Source: Avena insularis
Taxonomy: Eukaryota > Streptophyta > Magnoliopsida > Poales > Poaceae
DNA: 64,000 nucleotides
Direction of reading: 5' to 3'
Assembly (NCBI GenBank): GCA_023614405.1
Contig: CM042694.1
Span: 482,147,392-482,211,391 of the forward strand
Below are positions 1-11,531 of this stretch, piece by piece (within the stretch, counting starts at the first letter, position 1; each line of letters opens with the position of its first letter). The position numbers and the translations under genes are program-made. The notes under the pieces were generated by a model, which worked only from the letters and a program-made list of their open reading frames with translations, was not told the DNA's origin and searched no databases.

Positions 1-459
1 GGCCTGAGCGGGAAGCTTAAACGGGCCGGCCCAGTGGCACACCGTGGCACAGCGGGCTGCTGACAGCATGGTCCCACAGGTCAGCGACTCATCTAACGCG
101 AAACTGCATCAGCGAATCTATACCGTGCGAGCTAATTCTAATCTAACAGTTGGGAGTCGTCGTCGATGACGAACAACTCCAGCAAGGAACTAGACCTAGC
201 GCGGTGGTGGGAGTATCACGGGGCTCACTTGGGCTCTAGCTAGGGTCGGCGACAGGGGCGATCGACGTGGTAAATGACGACAAGGCGAGGCGCGGTCACG
301 GCGGAGCTTGGGATGGTCGAAATCGTCGGCGCCCTTCTCCTCCAACAGCGGCGGACTACGGTGAAATTCTGGTGCATGGTGCCCGCCTTGCTCCGGGGAG
401 AGGTGGGGAAGATCAGTGAGGACTGGGAGTGGCTTGGTATGGAGAATGGAGGCGGGGTG
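1..459 (-). repeat. C1 3' LTR, outer segment
   Basis: This stretch matches 22685-23145 of the C1 5' LTR almost base for base. Both begin GGCCTGAGCGGGAA, followed by a GGGCCGGCCCAGTGGCAC segment. It is the part of the C1 3' LTR to the left of the A1 insertion. About 2 kb more of the LTR should lie before position 1. Short frames here are not credible genes. Confidence 0.85.
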
Positions 460-2042
460 TGATATATTGCAAATGTATCTATAATTTTTGATGTTCCATG
501 CTTAGTTTTATCCACTTTCTTGTGTTTTGTTCCAACTTTGGAGTACTTTTCATATGATTTCTTGGACTCACCTATTAACAAGAGCCACAGTGCCAGCTGC
601 CTGTTTTCTGCTGTTTTGGTTCCAGGAAAGTCAGAAAATGAATATTCTCGGAATTGGACGGGACAAAAGCCAAATTGCCTATTTTTCCGGAAGTCATCAG
701 ATGCCAGAATACGAGACGGAGAGGGGCCAGAGGCCGGCCACACCACCTGGCCGCGTGGCCAGGCTTAGCCCGTGCCAGGGGGTGGTGTGGTGGCCCTTGG
801 CACCCCCTCGGCCTTCCCTTCCGCCTATATATTGCCCTCGGGACGAAAACCCTAAGTACCCGATCAAAAAATCCACAAAAGAGTCTGTAGCCGCCGTCAT
901 CTCCATCCCTAGATCGGGAGGGATCTGAAGCTCTTCCGACCGCCGAGGGGAATTCACCCTGGAGGCCTTCTTCATCACCATGCAATCCTTCGGTGTGATG
1001 CGTGAGTAGTTCATCCTTGGACTACGGATCCATGTAGTAGCTAGATGGCTGGTTCTCCTCCTTTGTGCTTTCATGTCTAGATCTTGTGAGCTCCGTTCAT
1101 GATCAAGATCATCTATTTGTAATTCTGCATGTTGTGTTTGCGGGGATCCGATGGATATTGAGATGCTATTTCAGATTGATTATTGATTCTATCATGTCTT
1201 TGTTATTTGTGATCTTGCGTGCTTTCCGTTGTTAGAAGCTATCTTGGCCAAGTAGATGCTAGCAACTCCAAGAGTTAGTATTTATGCTCGATAGTGGGTT
1301 CATGCCTCTGGTAATTTGGGGAAGTGACAGAAATCTCTAAGGTACTAGATGTGCTATTGCTACTAGGGAGAAAACAACAATCCTTTGTTCATAGAACAAT
1401 CATATTGTTTACTTTACACGCAATTCGTAAAACAATAATCTGTTGCTTGCAACTTAATATTGGAGGGGGTTCGGATGATAACCTGAAGGTGGATTATTAG
1501 TCATAGATGCAGTTGGATGGCGGTCTATGTATAATGTTGTAATGCCCAATCAAGTCTCAAAGGAGTCAAGATGATTAGTATATGCATGTATTGCTTTCTC
1601 GATGTTTGTCAATTGCCCCGCTGTAATTTGTTCACCCAGCATGTTATCTATCTTAAGGAGGGCCACCTCTAGTGAACTATGGATCCCGGTCCTTGTCCTT
1701 TTCTTTTACATACAATCTATAAACTGTTTACTGCTTTGTGTTTACTTTCTGCAAACTATTACTTCTTTCCATTTGATATGTTTAATCCTTTGTTTTCCGC
1801 AAAACACGGTGAGATTGAAAACCTCATCGCAAGTTGGGGACAAAGTTCTTTGGTTGTGTTGTGCAGGTCTCCACGTTGCTACTAGCACCGGTAGTGCGCC
1901 CTGCCAAGGCTCATCTAGCAACACCTTTGGGGTATTTCCTTGCTCCTACTGGTTCGATTAAACCTTGGTTTCATAACTGAGGGAAACTTGCTGCTGTGCT
2001 CGTCATACCTTCCTTTTGGGTTTCCCAACGAGCTCTACATCA
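460..2042 (+). repeat. A1 5' LTR
   Basis: It starts TGATATATTGCAAATG and ends CTCTACATCA. The U3 part (460 to ~835) is shared with all A-type LTRs in the window. A TATA-like box (TATATAT) lies at 836-842. The part after it (R-U5) matches A2 but not A3. It is about 510 bp longer than the A1 3' LTR, which lacks the segment equivalent to ~870-1375. Short frames inside it are not supported as genes. Confidence 0.85.
836..842 (+). promoter_or_regulatory. TATA-like box of the A1 5' LTR
   Basis: TATATAT follows a GC-rich, CACC-rich stretch at the end of the conserved U3 region. The same box occurs at 6184-6190 in the 3' LTR. In A3 the equivalent position reads TATAAG (14271-14276). Position and conservation fit an LTR core promoter; transcription is inferred. 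Confidence 0.55.
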
Positions 2043-2094
2043 ACATCGCACCAGCATTTTTCTGGCGCCGACACTGAGCCATCAAGCATTTTTC

Positions 2095-2112
2095 TGGCGC
2101 TGTTGCCGGGGA
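2095..2112 (+). other. Primer binding site (tRNA-Asp type) of A1, with a decayed duplicate
   Basis: TGGCGC-TGTTGCCGGGGA is one base off the sequence complementary to the 3' end of plant tRNA-Asp. A second copy of its upstream context (CAGCATTTTTCTGGCGCC) lies 31 bp upstream at 2053-2070 but has lost the downstream half. The leader is therefore partly duplicated. Confidence 0.75.
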
Positions 2113-2300
2113 GTCAAGGACATCTTCACAAGGGGAGTCCCTCATAACCAATCTCTTTACTTTGTTATTTTTGTTTTGCTTAGTTTCTTTTTGCTTTGTT
2201 TGCTTGTTTCTTTATCAAAAACACACACAAAAATAGTTTTACTAGTTTGCTTCCTTTATCAAAAACACAAAACAATTAGTTCCTTTCTTAAGTTGCCACT

Positions 2301-3161
2301 ATGTCTAGCCTTGCTCCAGTCACTATGTCACCTGAGGAAATGATTTTCACTTTTAAACAAGGAATTGAGGAAAGTTTTAAGGAAGCTTGGTCTAGAATCT
2401 CTAATCTACATGAAAAAACTTAGCCTCAAATGACTCAAAGCTTGTTCCTTAGCAGTTTTTACCTTGGAATTGGTCTTTGCTATAGATATGCTTTAGATGC
2501 TATTGTGGGAGGAGATTTCCTCCAACGTAATGAGGATGATCCTATAAATGCTATAAAGAAATTCATCCTCACTTACAACTTGCCTAGCCAAACTGATATT
2601 TCTTTCACAAAAATATTTGCTAGGTTGAACACTCTTGAGACTAGCACTACTATTTTAGAAAATTGCTATAATACGCTTAGGGAGAATCACAATTATGTTC
2701 CAATAAATTCTGAACCATCAAAGTGGCTCCCTACAGTAAAGATTGAGATAAACACTGAAACCTTTCAAGCCCGCTGTGATATCATGTCTGAATTTTGTCT
2801 TATGCCCAAAGATATTTATGAATCTTTGAACACTTGGGGGATTACTGAAGGAGGAAAGGAAATATCTCTTGCTAATAATGCTACCATATTACCTATTGGA
2901 ATAGCTGAAGGAGTGTTTACAAAGATCCTTGGGAAAATGATTTCTACTGATTATCTTGTTATTGAATGTGCAGGAAAAGGACAAATTACACTTGGAAGGT
3001 CCCTATTAGAACTCCTTGGAGCAATAATAGATGTGGGCAAGGGGACCATGCACCTTTCTTCACCACCAAACAATCATATTTTCCCCAAGGTTAAGAATAA
3101 AAGTAAGAGAGGTAAGGGCAAGAAATTTGGTTTTAATGCTTCTTCATTTGAGAACACTTGA
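2301..3161 (+). pseudogene. Degraded gag-retropepsin-like polyprotein of A1
   Basis: One reading frame of 286 codons starts at ATG 2301 and is broken by a TAG at 2421-2423; the rest reads on to 3161. Residues about 10-110 resemble the gag N-terminal region of Athila-type elements. Residues about 150-245 resemble a retropepsin: a CDI..FCLMP stretch lies where the Athila family has its active-site loop, and an ITLGRSLL stretch matches the family's late ILGR segment. The D-G-A-S type active-site residues are missing, so it should not act as a protease. The C-terminus is Lys-rich (about 254-276). The A2 copy (46319-47179) encodes the same protein with a stop elsewhere, so the frame was intact in a common ancestor. 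The function as a gag particle protein is inferred. Confidence 0.75.
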
Positions 3162-5818
3162 TTCTTCTTTCTTATTATGCCTAACTTAAAGGCATTAAAG
3201 AAAAGTACTTATTGGGAGATAACCCAAAAGCTTTAGATGAGTCTTGTAAGTTATTACTTCAGTAATAACCGCTCCTTATCCTTTTTATTTGCTTTTTGTG
3301 CCAAGAGTAACCTCTAATGAGAGAGAAGTAATGATTGGGAAAGTTGCTGTCCCGAAAGAGATTTCTATGCTTCACCGTAAAAATTCGTGTAAAATCTCTG
3401 AACGTCTTTTTGAAGCGTGAATTTTTGTGCTTCTGCCCCAGGTTGTTATGTAACTTTCATTAGATCAACACGTTTTGATTTGAGCGACATAAGGTCTTCG
3501 AAAAAATTCGTCTTTACCTGCTGGTCTGTTTTGACAGATTTCTGCCATTTTCTGCATTTGCTTCTTGTTGGTTCCTTTTTGAGTTCTTTTGGGGAATTGA
3601 GATTTTTGAGGGAAGTGTTACAGTATCTAGTGTTCTAATGGAAGTTTATTTGGTGTTGGAACTGAACCTTAAGACCTATTATATTGAGTGCACTAATGTT
3701 GCTAATAAAGATTGTGTGAAGTTTTGTATGAAGGAAAATTTTCAGGTGTATGGAAGGAATGAGTAATGAGATTAAGGATGGACTAAAGCTCAAGCTTGGG
3801 GATGCCACGTGTGGAACCCCAAGAAATATCCAAGACGTACAAGCGTCAAAGCTTGGGGATGCCCAAGGCATCCCCTTCTTCATCAATAAAAATCTCAGGT
3901 TTCTTCCAAACGCTTCATTTTTATTGTTTCATGCACAGTTGTGTTGTTCTTGGAGCGTCTTATTTTTAGCTTTCATTTAGGTTTTTAGTTTGCTTGGTTT
4001 TCTTAGTTTTCTGAATAAATTGGTTGGACCCCCTCTTTCATACATTGGTTTGCAAATAGTTTGGTTTGGTTTGGAAAAGAGTAGGAAAGTTCATGCTTAT
4101 GTGGTAAAAAGAGCTCGTTTTTGACTGTGGCCTATGCTTTGTCATGCCATGCTTGATATTGTTTTGGCTTTATGCTTAGTATTCTTTTCTGTAGCATGAC
4201 TTGTTATAAACAATTGAGATTGCTTAATGTGTCTTGGATGAATCATGCGTTGTTTTAGTATATTAAAGCATATTATAGTGGTATTCTCATTTGATGCTTT
4301 ATTTGGGTTGACTTGGCACATGCTCACACCATGTTATGACTATCTCAAGTCAGCATAGCCTTTATGATGTTTTGCCGCTCTGCATGATTATGGCCATTAT
4401 TGCTCTCTTAGTTTGTCGCTCCTAGTCTTTTGCTAGCCTCCACAACAAAGTATGAGTTCCACTCATGCATCCAACTCCCTAAACCAAGTTATTCCAAAGA
4501 GTCCACCATACCTACCTACTATCTTATGCTATTCCAAGTATATTCATGCTTTTGTTTACCTTCCAAATTAAAATTGTTATGCGAAAACTAGTGATTAAAG
4601 CTCTCACGAACTTGATGGCACACTTTACTTATTTGCATATAATAAACTTGAACCATTGGGTCCTTTGTTGCATATATGCTTGCGCTTTATAAGATGAAAT
4701 TAGCATAACCATGTTTCATGGGGAACGCTTTCAACATTGCACTTGTACTTTGTACCCCGTTGATATCATGTTCTTTTGCTTACGGATCCCGGCGGTGTGA
4801 AATAAAAGTGGAACTTGTAAGATCATGGAGTTTGTATGTGTGGTAGAGAAACGCCTGGGCCGCTAGCCTAAGCCATGCCTAATCATGGTGGAAACTTGCA
4901 TCATCACCATAATGAGCACTCTATGAAGCATCCTCAATAAAAACCTATGCAAATAGCAAATAAAAAGATCGCTGAGATGCTCATTGTCTGCTTGCCTTGT
5001 CATTTTGATTATGGGAAAGCTCCCGTATCATGTGCAAGGGGTACCTCGTTGGTGGTTCTTAATGATACACGTGTACTTACAATGACAAGAGCTTGCTCAT
5101 GACTAAAGTTGAGTAGCATGAGGTTCAGTCTTCGTAAGTAAGGGGCATGAGATTTCGGTTTATAACTTGTCAAGCATATCATCTTAGTTGTATCACTTTA
5201 ACCTTAATCACCTTAAAGATGCTTATGATAGGGGCAATGAGAGCTGAAAGCTATAAGTACCATAATTTTTGGAAGCTCTTTATGAAACTTGAATCTCTAC
5301 TTCCTTTTATAAAGGCCTTTCTTCCACCATTATATTGAGTCTCCACCTTCTACCTTTATGCACTTACTTTGAGAGCATAGTGGCCATTCTTAGTTCTATG
5401 TGCATTGTCCCAAGACTAGCTGATTGATGCATAACTTGATATTGCTTGTTTTAAACTATTGTATCTAGTCACTCTTATGAACTTTGAAGGTGCCCTATGC
5501 ATTTATATTTGCTACTCTATGAGGGACAAGCTGAATACTATTATGCTATGTTTTCTTTATGTGAAACAAACAAACGTCTTGCAAAGCATTGTTATTCTTG
5601 AATCTTTTGTTTGTGCCTTTTCATGTTACATCATAGTTTCTTTGTCTTATTGCTAGAACTTTGTCTTTCATGTTATGATTGAAGTACTATGATCCCAGCT
5701 TTGAATGTTTTACAAATACTTTGATCAAGTCTTTGATGGTGCATGTCACCTCAAAAATTATTCTTTCTTTTTATCACTTACCTACTCGAGGACGAGCAGG
5801 AGTTAAGCTTGGGGATGT
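3162..5818 (+). other. A1 noncoding 3' region with polypurine tract
   Basis: This is about 2.65 kb with no convincing gene. It is largely collinear with 16261-19015 (A3), with 43573-46318 (A2, reversed) and in part with 50800-52141 (B). The conservation is in nucleotide sequence, and short frames are not kept in the same way. It contains a perfect hairpin at 3855-3875 followed by AATAAA, and several AAGCTTGGGGA motifs. It ends in the polypurine tract AAGCTTGGGGATGT just before the 3' LTR at 5819. Confidence 0.7.
3855..3875 (+). other. Perfect 9-bp hairpin in the A-family 3' UTR
   Basis: The arms are GGGGATGCC and GGCATCCCC, separated by loop CAA. An AATAAA lies about 10 bp downstream. The same hairpin and AATAAA occur at 16925-16945 in A3 and, reversed, at 45631-45651 in A2. 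The arrangement is compatible with an RNA 3'-processing or packaging element, but that role is inferred. Confidence 0.6.
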
Positions 5819-6890
5819 TGATACATTGCAAATGTATCTATAATTTTTGATGTTCCATGCTTAGTTTTATACACTTTCTTGTGTTTTGTTCCAACTTTGG
5901 AGTACTTTTCATAATGATTTCTTGGACTATCCTATTAACAAGAGACACAGTGCCATTGCTACTGTTTCTGCTGTTTTTGGTTCGGGAAAGTGAAAATGAA
6001 TATTCTCGGAATTGGACGGGACAAAAGCCAAAGTGCCTATTTTTCCGGAAGTCATCAGATGCCAGAATACGAGACGGAGAGGGGCCAGAGGCCGGCCACA
6101 CCACCTGGCCGCACGGCCAGGCTTGGCCCACGGCAGGGGGTGGTGTGGTGGCCCCTGACACCCCCTCCGCCTCCCCTTCCGCCTATATATTGCCCTCGGG
6201 ACGAAAACCCTAAGTACCCGATCAAAAATCCACGAAAATCCTTTGTTCATAGAACAATCGTATTGTTTACTTTACACGCAATTCGTAAAGTAACAATCAT
6301 TGCTATGACTTAATCTTTGGAGGGGATCGGATGATAACCTGAAGGTGGATTATTAGTCATAGATGCAGTTGGATGGCGGTCTATGTATAATGTTGTAATG
6401 CCAATCAAGTCTCAAAGGAGTCAAGATGATTAGTATATGCATGTATTGCTTTCTCGATGTTTGTCAATTTCCCCGCTGTAATTTGTTCACCCAGCATGTT
6501 ATCTATCTTAAGGAGAGACACCTCTAGTGAACTATGGATCCCGGTCCTTTTCTTTACATACAATCTATAAACTGTTTACTGCTTTGTGTTTACTTTCTGC
6601 AAACTTTTACTTCTTTCCATTCGATACGTTTAATCCTTTGTTTTCCGCAAAACACGGTGATATTGACAACCTCATCGCAAGTTGGGTACAGAGTTCTGTG
6701 GTTGTGTTGTGCAGGTCTCCATGTTGCTACTAGCACCGGTAGTGCGCCCTGCCAAAGCTCAGCTAGTAACACCTTTGGGGTGTTTCCTTGCTCCTACTGG
6801 TTCGATTAAACCTTGGTTTCATAACAGAGGGAAACTTGCTGCTGTGCTCATCATACCTTCCTCTTGGGATTCCCAACAAGCTCTACATCA
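5819..6890 (+). repeat. A1 3' LTR (internally deleted)
   Basis: It starts TGATACATTGC and ends CTCTACATCA, as the 5' LTR does. About 510 bp present in the 5' LTR (870-1375) are missing at ~6233. Sequence similarity to the 5' LTR continues about 18 bp past the expected end (6891-6908) into leader sequence that normally lies only after a 5' LTR. Confidence 0.85.
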
Positions 6891-6909
6891 ACACCGTCCA
6901 GCATTTTTA

Positions 6910-8166
6910 TAGCACGGCGAGGGGACTGAGCGGTGCGGTGGTGAGATCGACGGTAGCGTCGCTATAGGCGGCTAACGGCATGGGCGAGGGCGTAGGACGG
7001 GACGGTGTATCCTGGCGGTTCTCATGGACTTAAAGGCGCGACATGGGGCGGCGTGGTTTGGTCTCATGCTTGCGGTGCTCTGAGTGAAGGAAGAGGTTCT
7101 TGCGGCAGCGTGCGGCAGCTGTGGGTCACGCGGCAGCGAACGGGGGTGTCTACTAGGGTGGGGTGATCATGGCGAGGTTGCGCATGCACTGTGAGGGCAA
7201 GGCGTGAGCTGGCGGGGCTGGTCGGGTGCGGCGCACTGGCGTGCTCTGGACATGGCGCGGCGGTGCGGTGCACGGCGGTGCTAGTGTGGTCCACGGCTCG
7301 GCTGCAATCGTGGGCTGGACAGGGGGTGGCGGTAGGCTACGGCGATGCTATTGGACATCCTTGATGGGCGCGGGGTGGTCTGGTGCGAGCTAGCCGTGGT
7401 CGGCCGGCAATGACCACAAACCGGCGGTGCTCCACTATGCTCCATGGCGAAGGGGGAGCTGGTCTGGGCTGGGTTAGGCTTAGGGGAGACAGGGAAGTAA
7501 CTAGGGGACCATTTGGTCGATGATCACTGTACAAAACAGTGAAGTTAGGCTAGAGGTTTTTCTGTGCATGCCAAGTGTTTGTGTTAATGGCCGCATGAAA
7601 TTTACTTTTGAATTTTTGATTCAATTTTTTTGAGTGATCTTAGATTAAGCTTGAGAGACTAGGTTTGCTTGGAGAGGTCAAGGGGAATTGATTTGGTGGG
7701 TTTTTGAAAAAGTGGGATCTTAACACATACACTTGATTCAATTTTCAAATGTCCTTTAAATTAATTTGAAAGATGTTTTTGTAAGTTTGTAAAGTGGGCC
7801 TTGATACACTTTTACTTGGTCTAGCAAGGGGTGAAAAGAAATAGAACTGTTTCTATTGGAAATCTTCTTCTAGGAACACACAAAGTGGCCTAGTGGTTAA
7901 CTTTGGCTAAAATGGCCATTTGCTTTATTTAATCTTATTTGATTCCTTTTTCTTTGGATTTGGTTTGTAAATGGTCTAGAGGATGTAGTATTCACCCTTA
8001 AACCATTTCATACCATTTAGAACAATCAAGTATGGCATATACACTCAATTCTACACTAATGCAAACACACATGCATTCACATTTATGTTCTTAATAAAAG
8101 TTTTTGTTAACCCTAAATTGGGTGATTAGGATTTAATAACCTTGATTAAAGTTTTGGGATGTTACA
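6910..8166 (-). repeat. C1 3' LTR, inner segment
   Basis: It matches 23150-24378 of the C1 5' LTR. On the minus strand it starts TGTAACATCCC at 8166. The right half is AT-rich; the left half (6910-7500) is GC-rich and gives many spurious open frames. No gene is supported. Confidence 0.85.
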
Positions 8167-8185
8167 AACCTTCCCTCCTTAAACA
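8167..8185 (-). other. Polypurine tract of C1
   Basis: On the minus strand AAGGAGGGAAGGTT directly precedes the 3' LTR start, as expected for the plus-strand primer of an LTR retrotransposon. Confidence 0.65.
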
Positions 8186-8212
8186 AAATCTTGTCCTGAG
8201 ATTTAAGAAAAA

Positions 8213-9524
8213 CTAGGAACTAAAGAGATCTGGAAACTTAGTCCTAATGTAATCTTCTCGCTCCCAAGTAGCTTCTTCTTTGGTATGGTTTCTCCATTGG
8301 ATCTTGAGAAATTTGATACTCCGGGTCCTGGTGGTTCTGAAAGCTTCTTCCAAGATACGAATGGGCACTTCGCGATACGTCAGATCCTTGTTGATATCTA
8401 TGGCTCGGTGATCGATGTTCTTGAAAACTTCGGTCTTCTCCAGGACTTCTAGGCATTTGCGAAGTAACGAGATATGAAACACAATATGGATGGCTAACAT
8501 CTCCTCTGGCAGTTCTAGTTGATAAGATACTTCTCCTCGGTGATTCAAAATCTTGAAGGGTCTGATATATCTAGGGGCTAACTTTCCTTTCAGTTGAAAA
8601 CATTGCATTCCCTTCAAAGGCGACACTTTGAGATACACAAAATCGCCGACATTGAAGGTCAGGTCTCTACATATCTTGTCAGCATAACTCTTTTGTCTGG
8701 ATTGGGCGGTCTTGAGGTGCTCACGGACTTTGTGAACCTTCTCTTCAGCTTCTCGTAAGATGCCGGGTCCAAAAATCTGACTCTCTCCTACTTCCGACCA
8801 ATTCAAGGGGGTACGACACTTCCTTCCATACAGAAATTCAAATGGGGCCATTTGCAAACTGGCTTGATAACTGTTGTTGTATGAGAATTCTGCGAAAGGT
8901 AGACAATCTTCCCATTTTGATCCATACTCTAGCACACAGGCTCTCAACATATCTTCTAGGATTTGGTTGACTCTTTCAGTTTGTCCATCGGTTTGCGGGT
9001 GATAAGCTGTGCTGAAATTCAACTTGGTCCCTAATCCTTCTTGGACTTTCTGCCAAAATCTTGAGGTAAACTGGGTTCCTCGATCCGACACTATGGGCTT
9101 GGGGGTTCCATGCAAACTCTGCTAGCTTTGAACTCTGGTAGGTGGTCTTGACAGGTATAAAATGGCCTGCCTTGGACAGTCTATCAACTATGACCCAAAT
9201 AGAGTCATTTCCCCTACTAGAGGTAGGCAAACTGGTGATGAAATCCATTCCAATAGAATCCCATTTCCATTCCGGAATCTGCAATGGTTGCAGCAGTCCC
9301 ATGGGTCTCTGATGTTCCGCTTTGACTCTTTGACAGATATCGCACTTGGCGATGTAGCTTCCGATTTCTCTCTTCTTCTTGTGCCACCAAAATTGCTCCT
9401 TCAAATCCTGATACATCTTTGTTCCTCCCGGGTGGATAGGATAAAGAGTATCATGAGCTTCATGCATGATAACTTGCTTCAGCTTGGAATCCGCTGGCAC
9501 ACAGATACGTCTTTTGTACCACAA
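8213..9524 (-). pseudogene. C1 integrase with chromodomain-like C-terminus (broken)
   Basis: The first part (9524-8976) holds the HHCC zinc-binding region (HEAH ... CDICQ) and the first catalytic Asp in GMDF. The frame then shifts, with an apparent short deletion near 9115. The second part (9115-8213) holds the second Asp (SDRGTQF), the catalytic Glu (GQTERVN), a GPY/F-type module (GKLAPRYIRPF) and a C-terminal segment of the kind seen in chromodomain integrases (IQWRNHTKEEATWE). In the family this enzyme inserts retrotransposon cDNA, and the chromodomain targets chromatin. The frameshift separates the catalytic residues, so this copy should be inactive. It follows RNase H on the same strand, as in Gypsy pol. 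Confidence 0.88.
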
Positions 9525-9705
9525 AACTCCTTCTTCATCTTCGGTGAATCCGGGTACCTTCCCTGTACCGATACGATGCTTGATTCCGTCAATACATGCA
9601 TTTCCCTTCTGGACTTCCTTGATCTAACTAATCAAAGTGGTTTGAAGTTCTATGCTAGCTAAAAATCCTTTTCTAACTAGCTCAGTTCTAAACTGCTCCA
9701 ACTCT

Positions 9706-11516
9706 TCATGCAAACTTGGCTGGGCTTCTTTGATCATGGTGTTTAATCGACATGGCAACCTTAAGAGCATCCGCTACCACATTGGCTTTGTCGGGGTGAT
9801 AGTGAATGTCAAGGTCATAATCCTTGATTAACTCTATCCATCTCCTTTGCCTCATATTCAGCTCCTTTTGAGTGAAAATATACTTCAGACTCTTGTGATC
9901 CAAATAAATCTCATAGAGGTAACCCATAAGGTAATGATGCCATGTCTTCAAGGCTAAAACTACAGTTGCTAGTTCTAGATCATGGGTAGGGTAGTTTTGC
10001 TCATGCTGCTTCAGTTGTCATGACAGATATGCTATGACTTTGCATTCTTGCATCAACACACATCCGAGACCAATCTTGGATGCATCACAATACACATCAA
10101 AAGGCTTCTTGATATCTAGCATAATCAGAATTGGGGTTGCAATCAATCTCTTCTTGAGCTCTTGAAAACTTGCTTCACATTTGTCTGTCCCTTCAAACTT
10201 CTTATTTTTCTTCAACAGTTGGGTCATCGGTGTTGCGATGCTCGAAAATCCTTCAACAAACTTGTGGTAGTATCCCGCTAATCCGAGGAATGCATGGACT
10301 TGGGTTTGAGTGGTTGGGGCTTTCCATGCTTCAACATCTTTGATCTTAGCGGGATCAACAACGACTCCTCCTGCCGACACAATATGTCCGAGGAATCCTA
10401 CTTCCTTCAGCCAGAACTCACATTTGCTAAACTTAGCATATACAGCTGATGTTCTCTAAGGGTTTCATGGATGGTTCTCAGGTGTAGCTCATGGTGTTCT
10501 TTGGACTTTGAATAGATCAGAATGTCATTGATAAACACAACGACAAACTTATCCAAGAAGTTCATAAAAATCTTATTCATGAGATTCATGAAATAAGTGG
10601 GGGCATTGGTTAATCCAAAAGACATGACCATATACTCATACAATCCATATCTGGTGGTAAAGGCGGTCTTTGGAATATCTGTTGCACGAATCTTGAGTTG
10701 ATGATAACCAGTCCTAAGATCAATCTTAGAAAACACTCTAGCACCAGTCAACTGATCAAACAGATCCTCAATCTTGGGCAGTGGGTACTTGTTCTTGATG
10801 GTGACGTCATTCAGCTTCCCGTAATCCGTGCATAAACAGTTACCTCCATCTTTCTTATCCACAAACAGAATAGGCGATCTCCATGGCAATGCGCTTGGTT
10901 GAATCAAACCTTTCGCCAGCATAGCATCAAGTTGCTTCTTCAGCTCCACTAGTTCAGATGGGTTCATACTATAGGGTCTCTGTGCTATGGGTCTAGTTCC
11001 AGGAATTAGTTCAATAATGAACTCGATATCCCGATCTAGGGGCATACTGGGCAATTCATCCGGGAATATGTCAGGGTATTCACAAACTACTCTGACTTGG
11101 TCAAGGTTTGGTTGGGCTAGACTCTTGTTGCATTTGAATTGATGGGGCAAGGTTTTAGATACATGCTCTACCGATACTCCAGAGCTACTGGTCATGGTTA
11201 TGGCTTTCTTGGCACAGTCGATCAATCCTTTATGTTTTGCCATCCAATCCATTCCTAGTACTACTTCCAAACCTTTGGTTCCAAGTACTATTTGATTGGC
11301 ATAAAACTCTATCCCATGGATTCTGATAGGTATAGTCTTGCAAATTTTTCTAGCTTTGGTGGTTGAACCAGGTATTTGAACTATCATGACATGCTTCAAT
11401 TTTGTTGGTTGAATCTTACTAGTGCATGCAAATTCTTCTGTAACAAATGAGTGTGATGCTCCATAATCAAACAACACTCTTGCTAAAACTGAGTTAACAG
11501 AAAACATATCCAGCAC
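9706..11516 (-). pseudogene. C1 protease, reverse transcriptase and RNase H (broken)
   Basis: The frame 11516-10407 begins with a retropepsin-like segment ([10 protein letters not shown]). The usual D-S/T-G active site reads DYG, so it has lost a key residue. RT follows, with [15 protein letters not shown], a [12 protein letters not shown] segment, [12 protein letters not shown] and [13 protein letters not shown], where the second of the usual two catalytic Asp positions is altered (xxDD reads IND). A 2-bp insertion near 10440 shifts the frame. The rest of the RT connection and RNase H lies in 10380-9706, including FDVYCDAS and a second part from 9951, with a TGA between them (10018-10020). 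Loss of both active-site patterns and the frame breaks make the copy non-functional. Confidence 0.9.
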
Positions 11517-11531
11517 GACATCTGGCGCTTC

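Larger units (their letters stand above)
460..6909 (+). mobile_element. A1: non-autonomous Athila-like Gypsy element
   Basis: This is a plus-strand element with LTRs at 460-2042 and 5819-6890. It has a tRNA-Asp-type primer binding site at 2095, one gag-protease-like reading frame, a long noncoding 3' region and a polypurine tract before 5819. No RT, RNase H or integrase is present, so it would need enzymes from a partner. It interrupts the C1 3' LTR: C1 sequence stops at 459 and resumes near 6910, with about 7 bp of C1 missing and no clear target duplication. The Athila-like assignment rests on the gag and retropepsin resemblance and the tRNA-Asp primer site. Confidence 0.85.

Noticed and set aside
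240..1074. Several overlapping open frames on both strands at the left end
   Set aside because: They lie in the C1 and A1 LTRs, recur in every LTR copy with shifts and stops, and show no domain.
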